IMG/VR virus record: IMGVR_UViG_3300034061_001534
Location: 1-31,458 of that record
Length of the DNA stretch: 31,458 bases
Origin: a virus
Strand: one strand, 5' to 3'
Part shown: one piece after another, positions 13,023-20,366 of the stretch
Position numbering within the stretch: the first letter of the stretch is position 1
How the letters are laid out: every line of letters begins with the position of its first letter
Program-made: the position numbers and the translations under genes
Notes under the pieces: model-generated
What the model was told of the DNA's origin: nothing
Database searches by the model: none
The model's input: only the letters and a program-made list of their open reading frames with translations

Positions 13023-14077
13023 GAAAATCACAACCGAAAAAATCTTTTCGAGTTGCTTCAATAATTGGAAAATTCGATCTTCAATCAGAAGAAGTCGTTG
13101 AACAATTTATAGGTCAATTTGATATTCCAGAACAATGGAACGTCGGACTTATTGTTGGTAAAAGCGGAACAGGTAAAACAACAATAGCAAAAGAGTTATT
13201 TAAAAACGCATACATAACCGACTACACATACACAGCCGATTGTATTCTTGACGATATGCCTTCGGATTGTTCGGTTGAACAAATAACTTCAATGTTCAAT
13301 GCGGTTGGTTTTAGCAGTCCACCAAGTTGGTTGAAACCTTATTCCGCATTAAGCAACGGACAAAAAATGCGCGTGGATCTTGCTCATTCATTACTGTTGA
13401 ATAAAGAACTAATTGTATTCGATGAATTTACTTCTGTCGTAGATAGACAAGTGGCGCAGATAGGATCGTTTGCAGTTCAAAAGGCAATACGTAAACAAGA
13501 TAAAAAGTTTATTGCGGTAACTTGCCACCACGACGTTGAAGATTGGTTATTGCCCGACTGGGTTTTTAATACTGATACAATGACCTTTCATTCATTTGAA
13601 GGGCAAAAAAAAAATAGACCAGAAATTAAATTTGAGATATTCAACACAGCAGATAAAACAATCTGGAAGATGTTTGCTAAGCACCACTATTTAAGTCATT
13701 CACACAACAACGCAGCGTCGGTGTATGTTGCTGTTGTCAATGATCAAATAGCAGGTTTTTTGAGCGTGTTACCTTTTCCTCATCCAAAAGTAAAAGGTGT
13801 TAAAAGAGTTCATCGATTAGTTATTCTTCCAGATTATCAAGGTGCTGGTTTTGGAATTAAATTTTTAGAAGAAATAGGTTTGTTTTACAAAAATCAAAAA
13901 TACAGATATAGAATTACTACAAGTTCGCCAAGTTTGATTTATGCATTAAAAAAATCAAAATTATGGGCTTGTATAGACTTTTCAAGAAAATTACAAAGTA
14001 AAAGTAATTTAATGAATACAAGCATATCTTCAAATCATTCTGCAAATAGAATAACTGGTTCATTTGAACTAAAATAA
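13001..14077 (+). CDS. ABC-type ATPase fused to GNAT acyltransferase
   Basis: 358 aa. The N-terminal ABC ATPase has Walker A GKSGTGKT (53-60), signature LSNGQ (117-121), Walker B LIVFDE (137-142), D-loop SVVD (145-148) and switch His about 176-177, with no membrane domain. After a Lys-rich linker (about 203-210) comes a GNAT domain: HHYLSHS (228-234), a strand VYVAVVNDQIAGFLSV, and the acyl-CoA-binding pattern RLVILPDYQGAGFG (272-285, Q-x-x-G-x-G). Such a fusion could modify DNA bases, in the manner of Mom, another GNAT-fold phage enzyme, or act in defence evasion. An A10 run lies exactly at the domain junction. It overlaps the ParB-like gene, and its 3' end is AT-rich. Confidence 0.85.
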   Translation: MQTFDIVRKSQPKKSFRVASIIGKFDLQSEEVVEQFIGQFDIPEQWNVGLIVGKSGTGKTTIAKELFKNAYITDYTYTADCILDDMPSDCSVEQITSMFNAVGFSSPPSWLKPYSALSNGQKMRVDLAHSLLLNKELIVFDEFTSVVDRQVAQIGSFAVQKAIRKQDKKFIAVTCHHDVEDWLLPDWVFNTDTMTFHSFEGQKKNRPEIKFEIFNTADKTIWKMFAKHHYLSHSHNNAASVYVAVVNDQIAGFLSVLPFPHPKVKGVKRVHRLVILPDYQGAGFGIKFLEEIGLFYKNQKYRYRITTSSPSLIYALKKSKLWACIDFSRKLQSKSNLMNTSISSNHSANRITGSFELK

Positions 14078-14095
14078 CAACGAACAAACAGCGAC

Positions 14096-14398
14096 ATGCC
14101 AAACCCTGAAAATATAGAAAAACATAAATTCAAAAAAGGACAAAGCGGTAATCCAAACGGACGCCCGAAGAAGTTACCACACCTTGAAGAATTACTTGCC
14201 GACATTTTAGGCGAAGACAAAGAAGGAATAACAGCAGCGGAAGCAATACTTCGAGCGTTACGGGCAAAGGCGACGAAGGGCGATATACGCGCTGCGGAAG
14301 TATTACTTGAACGCGCTTATGGAAAAGCTAAGCAAGGTATCGAGCTAAGCGGTCCAAACAGCGAACCGATTCAAATAATCATCAACGACAAATTATAA
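14096..14398 (+). CDS. DUF5681-like protein, small terminase candidate
   Basis: 100 aa. The sequence FKKGQSGNPNGRPKK (12-26) is the hallmark of DUF5681 proteins, which are often encoded beside terminases. The central part (ITAAEAILRALRAKATKGDIRAAEVLLER) is a helical, likely DNA-binding or oligomerising domain. It is the best candidate for the small terminase subunit that recognises the packaging site, although TerL lies about 8.8 kb away on the other strand. It begins 18 nt after the ABC-GNAT gene. Confidence 0.6.
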   Translation: MPNPENIEKHKFKKGQSGNPNGRPKKLPHLEELLADILGEDKEGITAAEAILRALRAKATKGDIRAAEVLLERAYGKAKQGIELSGPNSEPIQIIINDKL

Positions 14399-14421
14399 CA
14401 ACCAATTCGACAAATTACCGA

Positions 14422-14667
14422 ATGAGTACCGCAACTTTGACATTTGACCTTTCAGATTCCAACGATCGTGTTGAGTTCAACAGAATAACAAAGGCGCGTG
14501 ATATGGCTTCGTTACTTTGGGAAATTGAAATGAACGGTTACAGGAAGTTTACGAAGTACAACGACAGGCAAGAAGCCGCGTATCAGGAAGGTATCGAAGA
14601 AGTGTTTGAATACTTTCGCGCACTACTCAGCCATCACGAAATAGACATTGACCAATTGATTGTATAA
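14422..14667 (+). CDS. Small hypothetical protein, 81 aa
   Basis: Begins MSTATLTFDLSDSNDRVEF and ends HEIDIDQLIV. The opening TATLTFDLxDxxDRxEF and a helix KARDMASLLWEIE are a pattern I know from small uncharacterised phage proteins placed between terminase-type and structural genes. It is soluble and helical. A link to packaging or early virion assembly is possible from position only. Confidence 0.65.
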   Translation: MSTATLTFDLSDSNDRVEFNRITKARDMASLLWEIEMNGYRKFTKYNDRQEAAYQEGIEEVFEYFRALLSHHEIDIDQLIV

Positions 14668-14669
14668 CG

Positions 14670-14729
14670 TACCCGAAAGGGTAAACTTTATAATGTAAAT
14701 TCGTCGCAAGTATAGTAGATTTTTGCGAC
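14670..14729 (+). terminator. Two hairpins in the gap before the next gene
   Basis: A TACCC/GGGTA stem closed by a GAAA tetraloop (14670-14683) is followed by a second inverted repeat GTCGCAA/TTGCGAC (14703-14709, 14723-14729). Neither is followed by a long T tract, so they may be attenuators, mRNA-processing or stability elements, or operators rather than full terminators. Confidence 0.45.
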
Positions 14730-14760
14730 AAACAACGAAGAAATAAACGTACAATAAGGA

Positions 14761-14916
14761 ATGAGCGAAAACAAATTAAACTTTTTGAAATCTCAAATAC
14801 GCGCTTTCAACCCAGAGTGGACGAAGGAGCAGATTGAAATGGAAGCAATACGCATATACAACGAAGCAAACACCATCGACGATGACGACGAAGGATGTTT
14901 GTACTGTGGTTCATAA
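14761..14916 (+). CDS. Small acidic protein with C-terminal CxxC, 51 aa
   Basis: Begins MSENKLNFLKSQIRAFNPEW and ends in DDDDEGCLYCGS, so the C-terminus combines an Asp-rich stretch with a CLYC pair. A helical N-terminal half (TKEQIEMEAIRIYNEA) precedes it. It is found just upstream of the tail chaperone gene. The function is unknown. Confidence 0.65.
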   Translation: MSENKLNFLKSQIRAFNPEWTKEQIEMEAIRIYNEANTIDDDDEGCLYCGS

Positions 14917-14934
14917 ACGAATAAATACGAATAA

Positions 14935-15519
14935 ATGAGTATAAAAGTAAGTATACCTGCTGACTATTCTTCAATCAGCGTCAAGCAATACGTTGACTAT
15001 CACAACGCGAAAAGCGACATTGAGCGTTTAGTTTCAATCAGCAACCTAACGAAAGAACAGGCAGAACAAATTCCCTTCCAACACTTGCCGACTTTAGTCC
15101 AAGCATTCGAAGGAACGTTGTTGAATGAGAGCGCAAAATTCTTTGAGACTATCACGATCAAAGACAAGGACTTCGGTTTTATTCCCGACCTTTACTCAAT
15201 CAGTATGGGCGAGTACGCTGACATCTCAACGTGGGCGTCGGACGTGTCAACGAATATGGTCAAGATAATGGGAACGCTTTACAGACCTATCGACAAACGC
15301 GTAGGAACAAAGTACACAATCGTCCCACACAGCAAAGCAAACCGCGAACTCGTTGAAGGCTATGTTGAGCAGATGACGCTCGAACAATTCAATGGTGCGA
15401 TGCTTTTTTTTTCGACTTTGCTCAACGAACTAAGCAACACTTCGCTAGATTATTTGGAGAACGAGGTGAAGAAGTTGACGGAGGAGTTGACGGAGCAATT
15501 GAAGACAGAGACAACCTAA
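14935..15519 (+). CDS. Tail assembly chaperone, G-type product
   Basis: 194 aa. Soluble and alpha-rich, with no membrane or DNA-binding motif. It is placed upstream of the tail genes, as the G gene is in lambda-like phages, and the frame reads normally to its own stop. The C-terminal 35 residues (STLLNELSNTSLDYLENEV...) are encoded after the T9 run. G-type proteins coat and hold the tape measure until tail-tube polymerisation. Assignment rests on position plus the frameshift layout. Confidence 0.65.
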   Translation: MSIKVSIPADYSSISVKQYVDYHNAKSDIERLVSISNLTKEQAEQIPFQHLPTLVQAFEGTLLNESAKFFETITIKDKDFGFIPDLYSISMGEYADISTWASDVSTNMVKIMGTLYRPIDKRVGTKYTIVPHSKANRELVEGYVEQMTLEQFNGAMLFFSTLLNELSNTSLDYLENEVKKLTEELTEQLKTETT

Positions 15520-15695
15520 ACCAAGTGCTTGGTCGCTACGGTTGGTATCACTTGTTTATGGAAGCGTGCGGCAGAGATATAACAAAACTTGATGCAATTA
15601 CGGAAAAAAGCGCGTGGGAGATATTTACATTCATGACTTACCTAATAGACTACAATTATGTCCAACATTCAAAGTTACAACGCCTTAATCGATAG
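14935..15695 (+). CDS. Tail assembly chaperone, GT-type fusion by -1 frameshift
   Basis: A -1 slip at T TTT TTT (15405-15411) joins 159 residues of the G frame to 94 residues of the -1 frame, giving about 253 aa that end at 15695. The -1 frame is open from about 15370 to 15695 and carries a protein-like segment (RYGWYHLFMEACGRDITKLDAI, in two parts RYGWYHLFMEACG and RDITKLDAI), a pattern I know from small tail-gene frames in Bacteroidota phages. Its only ATG is late and it has no good independent start. In lambda and many siphoviruses a few percent of ribosomes shift at such a site to make GT, which binds the tube protein. It overlaps the next gene by 38 nt. Confidence 0.7.
15405..15437 (+). 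promoter_or_regulatory. Programmed -1 frameshift site with downstream stem
   Basis: Nine T at 15404-15412 give the perfect heptamer T TTT TTT in the 0-frame (codons TTT 15406-15408 and TTT 15409-15411). Six bases later a 5-bp stem TTGCT/AGCAA (15418-15422, 15433-15437) with a 10-nt loop fits the usual spacing for a stimulatory structure. A sequencing indel in the homopolymer is the main alternative explanation. Confidence 0.65.
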
Positions 15696-18132
15696 GTTCA
15701 AAGCATTTGCTTCTGGACACTTTATACTGAAAAGATTCTCTCACGGACAAATCGAGGTATCAGACCTTGAAAAGTTTGGTGAATATCCATTTATGCACGT
15801 CATACCTTCCAACGTGACGTATTCGCAAGGGATGAAGACTTTCTCTTTTCAGATTGTCCTTGCCGACTTACCACGCGACAAAGAAGACAAGAGCGAATAC
15901 CAACGTGAAGCGTTATCAGACCTTCAACGAATTGCAGAAGATTTGATTGCTGAGATTACAAACCACCGCGTTTTGTTCGGTGACTTAATCACGGTGCAGA
16001 ACGTAAGCCTTGAACCATTCCTTGAAGAGTTTCAACACACGCTAACAGGTTGGACGGTTAGTTTAGATTTACTCGTTCCTTACTATTGGGACGCGTGTTC
16101 TATTCCTGCTGAGTGGAATGACTTCTTTGAAAGCGGAAGCGGTGGCACAGGATCAATCTTGACTTTCATTGATAGTATCACACGCGACGAAAACGGAAAT
16201 GTTTCTTTGGTTAATGACGAAGCAGAACCTTCGCCAAATTATTACTACGGAACGAACGACGAAGGGGTGCGCGGTTGGTATCTATTGACCGACGAAATAG
16301 GATTGACGTGTGAAACGATTGGAGATTGTCAAACGATTATAGACATCGAAGCGGCAATCGACGACCTACAAGAAGAAATTTTGTTGAAGGCAAACACAGC
16401 CGACATCAGCGCGGTTGGTTTCTCGAATGATTACAACGACCTTGACAACAAGCCAACTATACCAACGGGAACAGTTACAAGCGTTGGTTTAACAATGCCT
16501 TCTGCATTTAGTGTGGCGAATAGTCCAATTACTTCGTCTGGAGATATAGCGGTAACAGGTGCAGGAACGGTATCTCAATATGTAAGAGGTGACGGAAGCC
16601 TTGCAACCTTCCCTTCTTCAACAGGTGGTGGTGCTTCTGTATCCTACTATCTCAACGGATCGGTATCGCAGGGTACATTTGGCGGTGTTGCTTTTAGAGA
16701 AATGGACAGAACACCTATCTTGGGTGCAGGAACAGATTTCACCATTGCAACGAATGGATATATTCAAAGTTTTATCACAGACGCTAACGTCCCAAATCAG
16801 TTAGAGATACCTGCAGGAAATTGGAACTTCGAAACATATTTCAGCGCATCGAGTAATGGCGGTACTCCTTCATATTACATTGAATTATACAAGTGGGACG
16901 GAGCGACATTATCTTTGATTGCGTCGGGTTCTGCTAATCCAGAAGGCATAACGAACGGAACGGCAACACACCTGTACGTTAGCGCGATAGCAGTACCACA
17001 AACGACGTTAGCTTTAACGGACAGATTAGCGGTTCGAATCTACGTTAACAATTCAGGTAGAACAATTAAACTTCACACCGAGAACGGTCATCTTTGTCAA
17101 GTGATAACGACATTCTCAACAGGCTTGACTGCTTTGAATGGTTTAACGGCACAGGTGCAGAACTTCGCAACGGGGACAAGTGGAACTGATTTCGGTATTT
17201 CGTCTGCGACAAGTACGCACACGTTCAATCTTCCAACGGCAAGCGCAACGAATAGAGGTGCTTTGAGTTCTGCGGATTGGTCTACGTTCAACGGCAAGTT
17301 CAACCTTCCTTCTTTAACAAGCGGAAGCGTTCTATTCAGCAACGGCACAACGATAGCGCAAGATAACGCTAATCTATTTTGGGATGATGCTAATAACAGG
17401 TTGGGGATTGGTACGGCTACACCTGCATCAAGATTGGAAGTTATTGGTACTTTTGACGCATTACCAGTAAGAGTATTACGTCAAGCAACTTATGGTGAAA
17501 TACTTAGAATAGGTAGAAATGGAGTTAGTGAAACTGCAAGTATAAATTATCCTGCTGACGGAGTATTTGCTATAAATACAGCTGCTTCAGAACGTATGCG
17601 TGTTAATGCTTCAGGCAACGTACTAATCAACACAACCACAGACGCAGGATATCGATTGGATGTAAATGGGATAACCCGAATAAGTGGATTAACAAGAAGC
17701 ACCGAAGTTTTTGTGGTTGGTGGAACGGCTACAACTAATACAGCCAACGCTCGCTTTTGGTCAAGTGGCGGTCAAGCTCCAACAAGCGGATTATTCAGAG
17801 GTTTCTACACAGACATTTCATTTATTCCTTCAAGCGGAAGTGCTGAGTGGTATGGTTTAGATTTAAGACCTACCATAAACCAAACAGGAACGGCAAATGC
17901 AATAACAAGAGGTTTATACATTGCGCCAACGCTAACATCAGCTACTGATTTCAGAGCAATTGAAGTAACGGCAGGAATTACAATTTTAGGAGCATCTACA
18001 ACGGCTAAGGCATCGTTGAGAATACCGAGTGGAACAGCACCTACCTCACCTGTTGACGGAGATATTTGGTTTAATGGAACAAATCTTCAAATGAGAATAG
18101 GCGGAGTAACAAGAACATTCACTTTAATATAA
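15658..18132 (+). CDS. Tail-terminator-like domain fused to receptor-binding tail fibre
   Basis: 824 aa. Residues about 1-160 resemble a separate small tail protein of the tail-completion/terminator size (SYNALIDRFKAF, IPSNVTYSQGMKTFSFQIVL). The rest is fibre-like: GTVTSVGLTMPSAFS near residue 270, long Thr/Ser/Gly/Asn-rich beta stretches, a LEVIGTF and ASINYPADGVF section, and an ERMRVNASGNVLINTTTDAG region common in phage fibres and Bacteroidota surface repeats. The C-terminus (TAPTSPVDGDIWFNGTNLQMRIGG, shown as TAPTSPVDGDIWF then NGTNLQMRIGG) is a typical trimerising tip. Fusion of a terminator-like domain to the fibre is unusual. Confidence 0.75.
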   Translation: MSNIQSYNALIDRFKAFASGHFILKRFSHGQIEVSDLEKFGEYPFMHVIPSNVTYSQGMKTFSFQIVLADLPRDKEDKSEYQREALSDLQRIAEDLIAEITNHRVLFGDLITVQNVSLEPFLEEFQHTLTGWTVSLDLLVPYYWDACSIPAEWNDFFESGSGGTGSILTFIDSITRDENGNVSLVNDEAEPSPNYYYGTNDEGVRGWYLLTDEIGLTCETIGDCQTIIDIEAAIDDLQEEILLKANTADISAVGFSNDYNDLDNKPTIPTGTVTSVGLTMPSAFSVANSPITSSGDIAVTGAGTVSQYVRGDGSLATFPSSTGGGASVSYYLNGSVSQGTFGGVAFREMDRTPILGAGTDFTIATNGYIQSFITDANVPNQLEIPAGNWNFETYFSASSNGGTPSYYIELYKWDGATLSLIASGSANPEGITNGTATHLYVSAIAVPQTTLALTDRLAVRIYVNNSGRTIKLHTENGHLCQVITTFSTGLTALNGLTAQVQNFATGTSGTDFGISSATSTHTFNLPTASATNRGALSSADWSTFNGKFNLPSLTSGSVLFSNGTTIAQDNANLFWDDANNRLGIGTATPASRLEVIGTFDALPVRVLRQATYGEILRIGRNGVSETASINYPADGVFAINTAASERMRVNASGNVLINTTTDAGYRLDVNGITRISGLTRSTEVFVVGGTATTNTANARFWSSGGQAPTSGLFRGFYTDISFIPSSGSAEWYGLDLRPTINQTGTANAITRGLYIAPTLTSATDFRAIEVTAGITILGASTTAKASLRIPSGTAPTSPVDGDIWFNGTNLQMRIGGVTRTFTLI

Positions 18133-18145
18133 AAAACAAAATACA

Positions 18146-18400
18146 ATGGCTAAAATTCAACCAATCACATTTCCTTTGAACGCAGGAACAGCAACAGAGA
18201 TGAGTGTTCTAATCTTGAACTTCGAAACATCTGCAACAACTTGCACAACTTACTATGAATTAAAGACCGAAGAAGGCAAAGTCCTAAGCAATGGTAACTA
18301 CACTTTAACTACTGCTGAGTTCGAAGCGTGGGGAACGGATAACGAGTGGGTAACAGAGTGCGTGGCTAAATCAATAGGTGTAACAATTTTATCTTTATAA
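18146..18400 (+). CDS. Small virion-like protein, 84 aa
   Basis: Soluble, beta-rich protein (begins MAKIQPITFPLNAGTATEMS, ends SIGVTILSL). It is encoded 13 nt after the fibre gene and before the neck gene. Its size and place suit a small structural or fibre-associated protein, but I recognise no motif. Its N-terminal half has the feel of a beta-sandwich with alternating hydrophobics. Confidence 0.65.
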   Translation: MAKIQPITFPLNAGTATEMSVLILNFETSATTCTTYYELKTEEGKVLSNGNYTLTTAEFEAWGTDNEWVTECVAKSIGVTILSL

Positions 18401-18401
18401 T

Positions 18402-18530
18402 ATGAACTTAACAGAGGAACATTTGAAGCAGTTAGATGCTTTCATTCAAGAGATGCCTACAAAGTTTGGCTTACCATTGATTCAATTCTTCAACAAGATA
18501 AAAGAGGAAGCAGAAGAAACAAATGGCTAA
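18402..18530 (+). CDS. Small acidic helical protein, 42 aa
   Basis: Begins MNLTEEHLKQLDAFIQEM and ends in KIKEEAEETNG. It is one amphipathic helix followed by a Glu-rich end. It starts one base after the upstream gene's stop and overlaps the next gene's start by 8 nt, which supports translation coupling. It is too short for functional assignment. Confidence 0.65.
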   Translation: MNLTEEHLKQLDAFIQEMPTKFGLPLIQFFNKIKEEAEETNG

Positions 18531-19128
18531 CGAGCAGAGCGCACCAAACTTCTTCGCTGTGGTCAACGATATGGCAAAACGCTTTGTCGAGTTGATGCAG
18601 TCCGACTATCGTATGAAGCGAAAGGTCGGCAAGAACTTTACTAACGCTGTTGCAAGTGGTACGCTCGAAAAGTCTTTGAAGTACAGGTTACAAATCAAAG
18701 GTCAAAACATCAACGTTTCTGTCTATGCGAAGGGTAAAGCAGGACAATACTTTTTGTTCCGCGAGAACGGTGTGAATGGAACGCAGAAGTCGCAAGGTGC
18801 GCCATACTCTTTCAAGAAAGGTTCTGGAAGCAAACCTACAAAGGGACAAATGTCGCCAATGCAAAAGGCTATCTACGATTGGATGTCGATAAAAGGAATA
18901 CGACTACGCGACACAAGTAGTGGTAAGTTCAAAAAGTCGACGGAAGAACTGAAGCAACAGGTGGCGAAGCTTATTATGTTCAAGGTTCGTCGTGACGGAA
19001 TAAAGGGGTGGAAAGCGTTCGACTACGCAATGGAGAACATTTGGGACGAATACGAATCGAAGGTTGTCGCAGCATACCAGAAAGACTTCACCGCAACAAT
19101 AGAAAATCAATTTAACGAGATACAATAA
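18523..19128 (+). CDS. Putative head-tail joining / tail-completion protein (HK97 gp10-like)
   Basis: 201 aa, basic and soluble. The N-terminal half (FFAVVNDMAKRFVELMQSDY) is helical, and a central KGSGSKPTKGQMSP loop is followed by a helix-strand region. HK97 gp10-type neck and tail-completion proteins are similar in size and charge and lie among tail genes in many phages, which is the reason for this label; I see no diagnostic motif. The stop shares a base with the start of the next gene. Confidence 0.45.
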   Translation: MANEQSAPNFFAVVNDMAKRFVELMQSDYRMKRKVGKNFTNAVASGTLEKSLKYRLQIKGQNINVSVYAKGKAGQYFLFRENGVNGTQKSQGAPYSFKKGSGSKPTKGQMSPMQKAIYDWMSIKGIRLRDTSSGKFKKSTEELKQQVAKLIMFKVRRDGIKGWKAFDYAMENIWDEYESKVVAAYQKDFTATIENQFNEIQ

Positions 19129-20366
19129 TGGCAATTACAATAGACGATCAACCATACCAATACACACCAATAGGTCAGCGACTTATGCTCGTTGCGTCGA
19201 GCGACAACGTGAGCAACGCAGGTTTTCGCTTCGTGTTTGACTTCGGTTCGTTTCAAGTGAACGTACAACCTAACGCAGCGAACAAAGGAATCTTAGACCT
19301 TGCACCTATCTTTCGTGAACAACTGCAACACGACGCTTTACTCTTGACAACTTCATCGGACACGGAGAGCACCAGCGTCGCGTTTATCTCTTGCACGATT
19401 AAAGAAGGGTGGTTGGTCGACGGAGTATTCACGGTAAGCGGTAGCGGTATGACTGACATTGACGACGTGTACGCGTTCCTTGCGGAATACCAAGTGAGCG
19501 ACGGATATAAACCTAATCCTAACACCCGCTATGCGTTAGACGGAGTTGACAAGTACGCAATGAGCGAAAGAAATGTTGACACGCACAAATGGATTGAAGC
19601 ACCTTCACGCGGTCTTTCAAACGATTGGGTGTACGTTCCAACGCGCGTGGCCGACTATGGTGTTTTATACGCACCTTCTGAAACAACATTACTTGCAGAT
19701 AACGATTTCGACATAGTGGTTTTTTCTTCGTACGACAACAACGACGATTTGATAGACACGCAGTTTTTACCTTTGGCCGATAATCCTTCAATCGTGAATG
19801 TGATTGGTGCTTTTTACGCTAACGTCAATTTGTGGGGTGGGTTAGATTTAACAGGTGCTAAATACTACACTATTCAATTTGGAAAAGAAACAACCTTCCC
19901 GATTTACACACCTTCTTCACGCGTGTATTGTTTTTACCTTGTTCCTGACGATTGTCGCTTTGACAATGTGCGTCTGGGTTGGACGAATACTTGCGGTGGT
20001 GTGGATTACTTCAACTTCACGAAGAAGTCGGAGTTGTCGTTTAACTACGATCGTAAGCAATACCAAAAAGTAGTTGGAACATACAACGCTTCGTCGTTTA
20101 CTTTCAACAATTACGACAGAGGGGTAACGGATAGATACGTTACAACAACGAAAGGACTGCAAATAAACAGCGACTGGGTTTCTGTTGGTGAGTTCAACCT
20201 ACTTCAAACGCTTTGTCGTTCTAACGATGTCTTTATCATCAACGACGACGGAACACAAACACCTGTTCTTGTGGATACTCAAAACTTTGTTATCAAGGAC
20301 GAAAGATATTCGAAACTTTATAATGTTACTTTGAATCTTAAATACTCACAACCCGTTGGCTTATGA
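19128..20366 (+). CDS. Virion structural protein of the tail tip region
   Basis: 412 aa, beta-rich, with many aromatic, Asn and Gly residues and few Cys; no membrane segment. It begins MAITIDDQPYQYTPIG and continues with strands such as FRFVFDFGSFQVNV and a conserved-looking YDRGVTDRYVT stretch. It lies between the neck-like gene and the large baseplate protein, and its stop overlaps that start by 4 nt, so it is probably a tail-tip or distal tail protein. I could not tie it to a named family. Confidence 0.6.
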   Translation: MAITIDDQPYQYTPIGQRLMLVASSDNVSNAGFRFVFDFGSFQVNVQPNAANKGILDLAPIFREQLQHDALLLTTSSDTESTSVAFISCTIKEGWLVDGVFTVSGSGMTDIDDVYAFLAEYQVSDGYKPNPNTRYALDGVDKYAMSERNVDTHKWIEAPSRGLSNDWVYVPTRVADYGVLYAPSETTLLADNDFDIVVFSSYDNNDDLIDTQFLPLADNPSIVNVIGAFYANVNLWGGLDLTGAKYYTIQFGKETTFPIYTPSSRVYCFYLVPDDCRFDNVRLGWTNTCGGVDYFNFTKKSELSFNYDRKQYQKVVGTYNASSFTFNNYDRGVTDRYVTTTKGLQINSDWVSVGEFNLLQTLCRSNDVFIINDDGTQTPVLVDTQNFVIKDERYSKLYNVTLNLKYSQPVGL

